Source of the DNA: Deltaproteobacteria bacterium
GTDB taxonomy: Bacteria > Desulfobacterota > Desulfobacteria > Desulfobacterales > Desulfatirhabdiaceae
Direction: 5' to 3'
DNA length: 7,477 nucleotides
Assembly: GCA_026388755.1 (NCBI GenBank)
Contig: JAPLJE010000718.1
Coordinates: forward strand, 1 to 7,477
Part shown: positions 1 through 5,623 of the stretch, piece after piece
Numbering within the stretch: the first letter of the stretch is position 1
Layout: every line of letters begins with the position of its first letter
The notes under the pieces: generated by a model
Databases searched by the model: none
What the model was told of the DNA's origin: nothing
What the model saw: the letters and a program-made list of their open reading frames with translations, nothing else
Made by a program: the position numbers and the translations under genes

Positions 1-1
1 G

Positions 2-394
2 ATCATCAGCGCCTTTTCGCGTGGGCATCACAACGTGCTGTTCCTGCTCATACTCACCCTGATTTTTGGAAACTGGACTGTCGCCATCTGGAAGAAGAAA
101 CGGACCGGCGCAGGTGATCTGGTCTTGAGGGAAGCACAACTTAAATTCCAGTCCCTGAAAGGGCGGGCCAAAAACGTGCGTCCCGGTGGAACCACAAGCG
201 ACGCTTCTTTTCTGGCTGCTGTCTTTGGGCTGTCTGTTCTTCCAGTTGTGTATTTCCCATACATAAAAACGCTCTTCCCCAAGGCAGCTTCTTCTTTTGG
301 CGGAGACACCGGCGGCTGCGGTGGCGGTGGATGCGGATCGAGCGGCTGTGGTGGGGGCGGTTGCGGCGGGGGATGCGGCGGATGTGGTAGTTGA
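2..394 (+). CDS. TIGR04222-like membrane protein with Gly/Cys-rich tail (3' part only)
   Basis: This reading frame is open from the left edge, so the gene begins upstream; a GTG at 35 is only an internal codon as far as I can tell. The visible 130 residues show a hydrophobic segment (VLFLLILTLIFGNWTVAIW) followed by a basic stretch (KKKR), a roughly 40-residue soluble section, and a second hydrophobic segment (FLAAVFGLSVLPVVYFPYI). The last 30 or so residues are almost only Gly and Cys, with six Cys spaced by two to four residues (GGCGGGGCGSSGCGGGGC and on to the stop). This arrangement resembles the TIGR04222 family of uncharacterised bacterial membrane proteins, which often end in such a tail; the assignment is from memory. 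Function is unknown. The Cys cluster could bind metal or form disulfides, but nothing in the sequence decides this. The gene is separated from etfB by 136 nt containing a promoter, so it is probably a separate transcription unit. Confidence 0.6.
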   Translation: MISAFSRGHHNVLFLLILTLIFGNWTVAIWKKKRTGAGDLVLREAQLKFQSLKGRAKNVRPGGTTSDASFLAAVFGLSVLPVVYFPYIKTLFPKAASSFGGDTGGCGGGGCGSSGCGGGGCGGGCGGCGS

Positions 395-428
395 AGGGTG
401 GAAATCACATGGGACATTGCGATTAATT

Positions 429-440
429 ACGAACGTTCGT
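429..440. promoter_or_regulatory. 12-bp perfect palindrome, candidate repressor operator for etfBA
   Basis: ACGAACGTTCGT is a perfect 12-bp palindrome ending 9 nt before the -35 hexamer of the putative etfBA promoter. Short CG-containing palindromes of this kind are typical binding sites of TetR-family dimers, several of which control fatty-acid and acyl-CoA degradation genes including etf. The regulator is not in the window, so the assignment is inference. Confidence 0.45.
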
Positions 441-449
441 TCTATTTAA

Positions 450-478
450 TTGACATTCATCTTTAATGGATATATGAA
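450..478 (+). promoter_or_regulatory. Putative sigma70 promoter of etfBA
   Basis: TTGACA (450-455) matches the -35 consensus exactly. A 17-nt spacer leads to TATGAA (473-478), four of six matches to the -10 consensus. Transcription would start near 485 and leave a leader of about 45 nt before the etfB ATG. An inverted repeat ATTCAT/ATGAAT (455-460 and 474-479) overlaps both hexamers and could be a further binding site. Confidence 0.5.
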
Positions 479-530
479 TATTCCATGTTTAAGTCATAAA
501 TCCAAATAATACCTGTTGGAACACAATGTG

Positions 531-1307
531 ATGAAGCTCCTGGTCTGTGTCAAACAGATTCCCGATCCCGATGCGCCGGTCCATGTCAATGCAGATGGCA
601 GATGGGTCGATATCGATGGCGGTGCGTATGTCATGAACCGCTTCGACGGTTTTGCCCTGGAAGAGGCGCTGCGTATCCGTGAAGAAATTCCGGACACTCG
701 CATCGATGTCATATCCGTGGGACCGGAAAGGGTGGAGGCGGTACTCAGAAGATCACTGGGCATGGGCGCGGATCACGGCATCCATATACTTAACGAATCC
801 GACGGCTATCTCAGCCCCTTTGCTACCGCCACCTGGATTGCCGCATATGCCCGGGCTTGCAATTATGACCTGATTCTGACCGGCGTCATGTCCGGTGATG
901 ACATGAACGGGCAGGTGGGGCCTCTGGTGGCTGAAATGCTTCGCCTGCCCTGTGCCACTTCCGTCATTTTCCGGCGGTTGATGCCTGACTCGGGCCGGAT
1001 ATACGTTGAACGCGAGATGGAAGGGAGGCTTCGGGATGCCTTGGAAATAAAGCTTCCGGTGCTTCTGACACTTCAAAGCGGCATTAACCAGCCGCGCTAT
1101 CCGTCGCTTTCCAGAATGCTACGGGCCAACAGGCATCCCCTGGATAGGATTCCAGCAGGGGCTCTTGAATCGCCGTTCGTACATCTTTCCATCATGCAGG
1201 CTGCGTTTCCGCAAAAAGTGCGTGCAGGCCTGATTCTTGAAGGAACGTCCCGGGAAAAAGCCTGCCAGCTTCTGGATATTATACAAAGATATTCAATGCC
1301 AGTATAG
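531..1307 (+). CDS. etfB: Electron transfer flavoprotein, beta subunit
   Basis: Encodes 258 residues, the normal length for EtfB, the small subunit of the soluble FAD-containing heterodimer that takes electrons from acyl-CoA and similar dehydrogenases. The start at ATG 531 gives the family's standard N-terminus MKLLVCVKQIPDPD; an in-frame TTG at 516 and GTG at 528 would add five or one unusual residues. A weak Shine-Dalgarno (TTGGA, 516-520) lies 10 nt before the ATG. Seen in the sequence: the N-terminal VKQIPD motif (7-12), the nucleotide-binding segment GDDMNGQVGP (122-131), and the EtfB signature region VEREMEGRL (159-167) leading into KLPVLLTL and a QPRYPSL stretch. The gene is followed 11 nt later by etfA, so the subunits are co-transcribed. 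No acyl-CoA dehydrogenase or ETF-quinone oxidoreductase is adjacent, so the electron donor and acceptor are unknown. I could not determine from sequence alone whether this ETF is electron-bifurcating. Confidence 0.95.
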   Translation: MKLLVCVKQIPDPDAPVHVNADGRWVDIDGGAYVMNRFDGFALEEALRIREEIPDTRIDVISVGPERVEAVLRRSLGMGADHGIHILNESDGYLSPFATATWIAAYARACNYDLILTGVMSGDDMNGQVGPLVAEMLRLPCATSVIFRRLMPDSGRIYVEREMEGRLRDALEIKLPVLLTLQSGINQPRYPSLSRMLRANRHPLDRIPAGALESPFVHLSIMQAAFPQKVRAGLILEGTSREKACQLLDIIQRYSMPV

Positions 1308-1321
1308 GAGAGAGGCGCTTG
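1307..1321 (+). promoter_or_regulatory. Ribosome binding site defining a TTG start for etfA
   Basis: GGAG (1307-1310) overlaps the etfB stop codon TAG (1305-1307) and is followed by AGAGG (1311-1315). GGAG lies 8 nt before TTG at 1319, the only reasonable start that keeps the full EtfA N-terminus (MSQPIVVIAEH). The overlap of stop and Shine-Dalgarno suggests translational coupling. Confidence 0.7.
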
Positions 1322-2311
1322 TCTCAGCCCATTGTTGTCATCGCAGAACATGCCGAAGGCCACCCCCGCCCGATCACCTATGAACTTGCGGGCTTTGCGC
1401 GCACCCTCCAAAAAGAAATGCAATCGTCTGAGATAACAATTATTGTGATCGGAGAGATCATCGATAGCGTGGCTGAAATCATAGCCCGCAAAACCGGGTT
1501 GAGCGTTTTTGCCATTCGTGTTCCGGGCCTGGCCGGCTATAACGCGGAAGTCTATAAAAATATTCTGTCCAATGTCCTGACGGACTGGCAACCTTCTCAT
1601 GTGTGTGCGGCCCACTCGACCCAGGGCATGGACTTCGCTCCCGGACTGGCTGTTCGGCTCGGCGCTGCCTGCATCACAGGCGTCGAAGCCATCGTGAAAC
1701 AGGATGAAAAGATCTGCTTTCGCAGGGCGGTTTCCGGCGGCAAAATTATGGCCGATGTTTTCACGGATAGCCCAATGGTCCTGCTCACCATTCTGCCCGG
1801 CAGTTTTGCCCCCGATCCGGCGAATGTGGCTGCACCCGGACCGGTCAAACACAGGATGATGGAAAGTGCTCCCAAACAAAGTTTTTCCCGCGGGATCATT
1901 CGCAAAAGCATGGATGTCTCTGCCGTTACCGAAGCCGAAGTGATTGTTGCGGCCGGCCGGGGAATCGGAGAGAAAGAACATCTGGACCTGATTTATCGTC
2001 TGGCCTCGTTGTTTCCCAAATCCGCTGTCGGCGGATCCCGGATTGTCTGTGACCAAGGCTGGCTGGATTACGCTCATCAGATTGGCGTAACCGGATGCAC
2101 GGTCGCTCCGAACCTCTATATTGCCTGCGGAATATCCGGAGCCATTCAGCATGTTTCCGGCATGCGAGGGTCCGGTTTTGTCATTTCCATCAATAAGGAT
2201 TCCAAAGCTGCGATATTCAACGTATCCGACGTGTGCATCATCGAGGATCTCACAACCTTCATTCCGATTCTCATTGAAACCCATGAAAATCGGTGCGCAG
2301 TGAGTGAATGA
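1319..2311 (+). CDS. etfA: Electron transfer flavoprotein, alpha subunit
   Basis: Encodes 330 residues, typical for EtfA, the FAD-binding large subunit of the ETF heterodimer. The start codon is TTG at 1319. The N-terminal domain opens with the usual beta strand (IVVIAEH). The C-terminal FAD domain carries the diagnostic motifs in order: VAAGRGIG (domain entry), GGSR (238-241) with the conserved Arg, the QIGVTG loop, GISGAIQH (271-278), INKD (291-294) and IEDL (308-311). The loop residue after QIG is Val, where many homologues have Gln or Ser; this is a variant in the flavin-contacting region but not a sign of inactivation. The gene sits directly behind etfB and presumably ends the operon, since the next gene has its own strong promoter 56 nt downstream. 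I see no clear terminator hairpin after the stop. Role: transfer of electrons from unidentified dehydrogenases, most likely in fatty-acid or aromatic-acid oxidation. Confidence 0.95.
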   Translation: MSQPIVVIAEHAEGHPRPITYELAGFARTLQKEMQSSEITIIVIGEIIDSVAEIIARKTGLSVFAIRVPGLAGYNAEVYKNILSNVLTDWQPSHVCAAHSTQGMDFAPGLAVRLGAACITGVEAIVKQDEKICFRRAVSGGKIMADVFTDSPMVLLTILPGSFAPDPANVAAPGPVKHRMMESAPKQSFSRGIIRKSMDVSAVTEAEVIVAAGRGIGEKEHLDLIYRLASLFPKSAVGGSRIVCDQGWLDYAHQIGVTGCTVAPNLYIACGISGAIQHVSGMRGSGFVISINKDSKAAIFNVSDVCIIEDLTTFIPILIETHENRCAVSE

Positions 2312-2366
2312 ATCCATACTTTCCCAACCGCATCGCCTGCCCCCGCTTTTTGATGGATATTTCCCC

Positions 2367-2396
2367 TTGACAAGCCAGAACACCCCCCCCTATACT
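2367..2396 (+). promoter_or_regulatory. Strong sigma70-type promoter with a C8 tract in the spacer
   Basis: TTGACA (2367-2372, perfect -35) and TATACT (2391-2396, five of six -10 matches) are separated by 18 nt. The last eight spacer bases (2383-2390) are all C and abut the -10 box. It points at the C39-like peptidase gene, giving a leader of about 110 nt. Loss of one C would make the spacer the optimal 17 nt, so strand slippage could switch promoter strength, as known for poly-C or poly-G promoter tracts in Neisseria. The promoter is well supported by sequence; the phase-variation role is inference. Confidence 0.6.
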
Positions 2397-2504
2397 TCGC
2401 AACCATCCAAAACAATGTCTCATTCAAGATTATTGGGTAATATTTCAGTCAGAAAATATCAGCTGTAGGGTCTGTTTTGTAAAAAGATAATCAAGAAAGG
2501 AAAA

Positions 2505-2510
2505 GAGGGG
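2505..2510 (+). promoter_or_regulatory. Purine-rich ribosome binding site of the C39-like gene
   Basis: GAGGGG lies 4 nt before ATG 2515 within an almost all-purine tract (2490-2515) that also contains AAAGG (2496-2500). The nearer site is unusually close to the start and the farther one is 14 nt away, so the region offers two alternative Shine-Dalgarno positions. Confidence 0.5.
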
Positions 2511-2514
2511 AAAA

Positions 2515-3984
2515 ATGAAAAGGTTTCTAATAATAGTTGATGTGCTTATCATTTCCTGTCTTTTGGCAGTGGCAACTGGAAACGTATCGGCATTTGAAGT
2601 GACGGATATGATTTTTACCAGTGAAATAACGGATTGTCAGAAACCTGTTCCGAAATATTCTTTTACAGACAATGATTTGGGCGTTACAGCATGGATTTAT
2701 TATCTTGATTATGAAGAAGGCAAAACGTGGAAAATGGACTGGTATGCTCCGAACAACACTATTGCCTTCTCAAGATCAAATAGCCGTAGCAGTACCTCCG
2801 GCGGCTGCTCATATCGCTGTCTCTCGAGAGAAACCCTTCGGGATAACGGAACCGGTAAATGGATAGTAAAGTTTTATTACGACGGACAGTTGTATAAGAC
2901 TGCTTCTTTAGATTACACGATGACGCAAACGAATATTTGGCAAGCTGATAAAATATACGCCATACCTGATTATTATCAAACAGATACTTCTTATGGCGGT
3001 TTTCCCGAAGGAGGAATAAACTACTGTGCCCCGACATCGGTTTCCAATTCCTTGATGTGGCTTGCCAATAACGGATTTGATAACATGGCTCCGAACACCA
3101 AGGACCGGAAGAAGGATCAGTACGACGTCATCCTCAATTTGGGAACGAATTATATGAGTACCGATCCTTATGATGGGACAAGTGTATATAATGTGCTGAC
3201 CGGGGTCAAAAACTATATTTCGGACAAAGGTTTCAAAGACTTTCAATTGAAATATCAGGGATGGCGCGATCATACGCCTGAGTCCGATATGGGCATTTCT
3301 GTGCCTGATATGGGATGGATAAAAACGGGTATTGCAAATTTAGGTTCGGTATGGCTGAATGTGGGTTGGTACACCTATGACGGGACCAAAGATGAATATA
3401 ATCGGATTGGCGGACATTGGGTTACGCTTGTCGGGTCCGGATACAACGGAAATCCGGATTATCTTGTAATTCATGATCCGAATAACTGTTATTCCAACCA
3501 GTTTGTTTTACCTGCTAAGATAACCAGCGGAACGCTGACAGGCAGCAGCTCAGGTCTTCCCCGAAGCGCGGCAGGCTTCTATAAAATGAACAACGGAATG
3601 AGTATAAAATCCAGTGCCGACTTCGGTATTTTGGACGGAGCAATTGTTCTTTCAACGTATCTGGTGAACTATCTAAATGTCGGTCATTTGGCAAATGATC
3701 TGAAGATGAATATTTCCTGCGCTCAGTATCTGGATAATCAGTATCAGTTTGTGCTTAATTATAACCCAACGCCGGCTGATTCGTTATTATGGAAAATGGA
3801 TCCCGCTTCTTTCATACAGCTTCAGAAGAGTCCTATCGCCTGTCTGGCTCTTGGAAACAATCTCATGCTGAATCTCTATGGCGAATACGGCGGCACCGTG
3901 TACTCTTATTCGATGAATTATGCTCCGATTCCGAATGATCTGTTAATCTGGAAAATGGATACTGCGACACTTAAGACAAAATAA
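2515..3984 (+). CDS. Exported C39-like cysteine peptidase with C-terminal repeat module
   Basis: Encodes 489 residues. A signal peptide (hydrophobic core 4-21, probable cleavage after VSA at 26) sends it across the inner membrane. Residues 27 to about 145 look like an Ig-like beta-sandwich, with a WYAPN motif and a closing GKWIVKFYYDGQLY strand pair. Residues about 155-350 form a papain-fold peptidase of the C39-like type (compare PF13529): the nucleophile region NYCAPTSVSNSLMWL has Cys171, the histidine motif is GGHWVTLVGSG with His301, and the third catalytic residue is probably Asp321 in IHDPNN. Glu165 sits six residues before the Cys, where C39 peptidases usually have the oxyanion Gln. 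Residues 386-489 form a twofold beta-repeat module that recurs at the end of the next protein. There is no ABC transporter domain, so this is not a bacteriocin exporter. Base composition looks more A+T-rich than etfBA. The catalytic assignment is good; substrate is unknown, and the next gene is probably co-transcribed. Confidence 0.75.
   Translation: MKRFLIIVDVLIISCLLAVATGNVSAFEVTDMIFTSEITDCQKPVPKYSFTDNDLGVTAWIYYLDYEEGKTWKMDWYAPNNTIAFSRSNSRSSTSGGCSYRCLSRETLRDNGTGKWIVKFYYDGQLYKTASLDYTMTQTNIWQADKIYAIPDYYQTDTSYGGFPEGGINYCAPTSVSNSLMWLANNGFDNMAPNTKDRKKDQYDVILNLGTNYMSTDPYDGTSVYNVLTGVKNYISDKGFKDFQLKYQGWRDHTPESDMGISVPDMGWIKTGIANLGSVWLNVGWYTYDGTKDEYNRIGGHWVTLVGSGYNGNPDYLVIHDPNNCYSNQFVLPAKITSGTLTGSSSGLPRSAAGFYKMNNGMSIKSSADFGILDGAIVLSTYLVNYLNVGHLANDLKMNISCAQYLDNQYQFVLNYNPTPADSLLWKMDPASFIQLQKSPIACLALGNNLMLNLYGEYGGTVYSYSMNYAPIPNDLLIWKMDTATLKTK
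3670..3981 (+). repeat. Copy 1 of a shared C-terminal module (104 codons)
   Basis: Codons 386-489 of the C39-like peptidase. They align without gaps to codons 400-503 of the downstream Ntn-hydrolase; by hand count 69 of 104 residues are identical (about 66%). Shared blocks include NISCAQY, LNLYGEYGG and LIWKMD. The module ends exactly at the stop codon in both proteins. Confidence 0.85.
3868..3960 (+). repeat. 93-bp direct repeat, copy 1 (pair at 5440-5532)
   Basis: This stretch matches 5440-5532 at 87 of 93 bases by hand count (about 94%). It is much closer than the earlier part of the shared module, which suggests recent recombination or gene conversion at the 3' ends of the two genes. Confidence 0.85.
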
Positions 3985-3989
3985 CCAAG

Positions 3990-4019
3990 CAGAACAGTTT
4001 ATTGACAATAACTGTTCTG
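3990..4019. promoter_or_regulatory. Strong hairpin between the two exported-enzyme genes
   Basis: CAGAACAGTT (3990-3999) and AACTGTTCTG (4010-4019) are perfect 10-bp complementary arms. Between them ATTG-A-CAAT (4001-4009) is also self-complementary, leaving only T4000 unpaired, so the whole 30 nt is almost one palindrome. No U-run follows (AATTAAAAGG), so it is not a classic intrinsic terminator. It may be an operator, an mRNA processing or stability element, or a partial terminator setting the ratio of the two products. Confidence 0.6.
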
Positions 4020-4039
4020 AATTAAAAGGAAGACGTTAA

Positions 4040-4048
4040 ATGCAATGA
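4040..4048 (+). other. Possible two-codon minigene overlapping the Ntn-hydrolase start
   Basis: ATG-CAA-TGA begins 9 nt after the Shine-Dalgarno AGGA (4027-4030), an ideal spacing, and its TGA overlaps the real start as ATGA (4045-4048). Ribosomes might start here, stop, and re-initiate at 4045. It could equally be chance. Confidence 0.25.
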
Positions 4049-5556
4049 AAATATATTTTTATAAAATTAGTTTGGCATTCTTGGCGACAGCGCTGATATT
4101 CCTCACTCTCGCGCCGCGAGATGTTTCGGCTATCGATGGCAAACTCTATCAAGCGGGCAAGATACCTATCGCTCAGCTCAATGGCAGTTTCAAGGAAATG
4201 GGACGCCAGTACGGATCTCTCCTGAAACCACAGATAAACAGTTTCTACCAAAAAGCGATAGTTGAGAATTTTCCATCGGGTCCTAAAATGACTCGTCAGC
4301 AGATACTGGATTACGCCAAGACAAACTACGATAAATACCCGTCCCGAATCAAAGAATTGTTCAACGGAATGGCTGAAACCTCAGGGTTGGATTCGGACAA
4401 GCTCATGCTCCTTGACCAGTATCCGTTATTGACCGAGATTGTCAAGACCGGCGGTTGCACAACCATTTCCGCATGGGGGAGTTATACCGGTGGAAATCCG
4501 CTTGTTTTTGCAAAAAACGAGGATTGGCTTCCGTATTTCCAAAATTTCAATGATTCTCTGGTTGTCGTGGTGTACAATCCTGACGACGGCAGCAGATCAG
4601 TTGCTTCGGTCTGCAATGCGGGTCAGGTTTCGACAATGAACGAAATGAACGATGCCGGACTTGCGCTGGCAGAGCAGTATGTGCCTCAGTGGGGAGAGGT
4701 GACCAATCCATCGGATATGCCTTTCTATGTCAAACTTCTTTCACTCTTTCTCGATTCACCCAACTTTGCGACATTTGACGCCGGGATTCGGAACTATCGT
4801 CCGCCCTTCAACAGCGTTATCAACGTCGCTGATGCGAACAAGGGTTTTTCTTATGAAATCACCAATAGCGAGTCGAAGCAGCGGGCAGCCCAGCCTGACG
4901 GACTGCTGGTAGCAGCTAACCATTTTGTCGACTCTTCGTGGAAAATACCTGCAAATATCACTTCAAGCGGCGATTGGACGGAATCTGTGGGGAGATACAA
5001 CAATCTCATAGCTCTGGGTGAAAAATACAAGGGAACGATCAATGCCTCAGTTTTAAAGCAGATACTCGATACACCGAAGAGTCAAGGCGGCGCAACATTT
5101 GTAGATGACCCTGGTTTTCTGACCATATTCCAGTATGTGGCAATTCCGTCTGAGCTGACGCTTTGGCTGAAGGCCCCGGGGTATCAGGACTGGGTTGAGG
5201 TGAAGTTAGGCAATCTGTTCAAATCAATGAACACTCAAAGCGCTCTGGATATTGGTCACATCGGAAATGACCTAAAGTTTAATATTTCCTGTGCCCAATA
5301 TCAGGGAAATCGCTATCAGTTCTCGCTCGCATATTCACCTGCACCAACTGATTCGAACATTTGGATACTGGATATTGCTTCTTTCAAGCAGCTTGAGAAA
5401 AGTTCTGTCACTTGTCTGGTTCTCGGAAACGATCTTAAGCTGAATCTCTATGGCGAATACGGCGGCATCGTGTACTCTTTTTCGATGAATTATACTCCGA
5501 CTCCGAATGATCCGTTGATCTGGAAAATGGATGTCAGTACGCTGAAAGTAAAATAG
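4045..5556 (+). CDS. Exported C45/AAT-type Ntn-hydrolase with C-terminal repeat module
   Basis: Encodes 503 residues. A signal peptide is evident (hydrophobic 8-23, likely cleavage after VSA at 29). Residues about 35-395 match the C45 / acyl-CoA:6-aminopenicillanate acyltransferase fold (compare PF03417): SFKEMGRQYGSLLKPQI near the N-terminus, then GGCTTISAWG with Gly137-Cys138. In this family autocatalytic cleavage before the Cys frees it as N-terminal nucleophile, which would here give chains of about 108 and 366 residues. The expected following motifs are present: AKNEDW (156-161, Asn158 and Asp160) and NEMNDAGLAL. Members hydrolyse or transfer non-peptide amide bonds; the substrate cannot be read from sequence. 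Residues 400-503 are the same twofold module that ends the upstream C39-like peptidase. The gene starts 60 nt after that one with a hairpin between; AGGA (4027-4030) lies 14 nt before ATG 4045, a long spacing. ATG 4045 gives a standard signal peptide, so I prefer it. Confidence 0.8.
   Translation: MKIYFYKISLAFLATALIFLTLAPRDVSAIDGKLYQAGKIPIAQLNGSFKEMGRQYGSLLKPQINSFYQKAIVENFPSGPKMTRQQILDYAKTNYDKYPSRIKELFNGMAETSGLDSDKLMLLDQYPLLTEIVKTGGCTTISAWGSYTGGNPLVFAKNEDWLPYFQNFNDSLVVVVYNPDDGSRSVASVCNAGQVSTMNEMNDAGLALAEQYVPQWGEVTNPSDMPFYVKLLSLFLDSPNFATFDAGIRNYRPPFNSVINVADANKGFSYEITNSESKQRAAQPDGLLVAANHFVDSSWKIPANITSSGDWTESVGRYNNLIALGEKYKGTINASVLKQILDTPKSQGGATFVDDPGFLTIFQYVAIPSELTLWLKAPGYQDWVEVKLGNLFKSMNTQSALDIGHIGNDLKFNISCAQYQGNRYQFSLAYSPAPTDSNIWILDIASFKQLEKSSVTCLVLGNDLKLNLYGEYGGIVYSFSMNYTPTPNDPLIWKMDVSTLKVK
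5242..5553 (+). repeat. Copy 2 of the shared C-terminal module (104 codons)
   Basis: Codons 400-503 of the Ntn-hydrolase, gap-free match to codons 386-489 of the C39-like peptidase. Each copy contains two related halves: the first holds CAQY...Y.F.L.Y.P.P.D...W..D and the second GEYGG..YS.SMNY.P.P.D..IWKMD. The predicted character is all-beta, with conserved aromatic residues and a W-x-x-D ending in each half. Confidence 0.85.
5440..5532 (+). repeat. 93-bp direct repeat, copy 2 (pair at 3868-3960)
   Basis: The second copy of the near-identical DNA at the 3' ends of the two exported-enzyme genes, with six mismatches in 93 bases. The copies are 1572 bp apart in direct orientation, so recombination between them would delete the intervening DNA and fuse the C39-like gene to this 3' end. 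Confidence 0.85.
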
Positions 5557-5576
5557 TTTCGCGTCTTGCTTGGGTC

Positions 5577-5608
5577 GGCTTTTATCCATAAAACAGGCCG
5601 GAAACCGG
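5577..5608. terminator. Weak hairpins in the convergent gap, possible bidirectional terminator
   Basis: The 67-nt gap between the converging genes contains TTTTAT-CC-ATAAAA (5580-5593) and CCGG-AAA-CCGG (5598-5608). Read on the minus strand, the CCGG stem is followed by CCTGTTTTAT, which is T-rich. Stems are short, so terminator function is only a possibility. Confidence 0.2.
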
Positions 5609-5623
5609 ATGATCACTGCTTTC

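Noticed and set aside
28..417. A proline/histidine-rich minus-strand frame over the Gly/Cys tail
   Set aside because: The Pro-rich sequence is simply the reverse complement of Gly codons; no ribosome site or family resemblance.
1097..2383. A 428-codon open frame on the minus strand opposite etfB and etfA
   Set aside because: It lies entirely antisense to two clearly recognised genes, shows no family motif, and its composition is that of a shadow frame.
2397..2514. Riboswitch or structured leader before the C39-like gene
   Set aside because: I found only short imperfect complementary segments and no recognisable riboswitch core.
4002..4007. TTGACA inside the intergenic hairpin as a promoter for the Ntn-hydrolase
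   Set aside because: No acceptable -10 hexamer lies 16-18 nt downstream, and the hexamer is part of the hairpin loop region.
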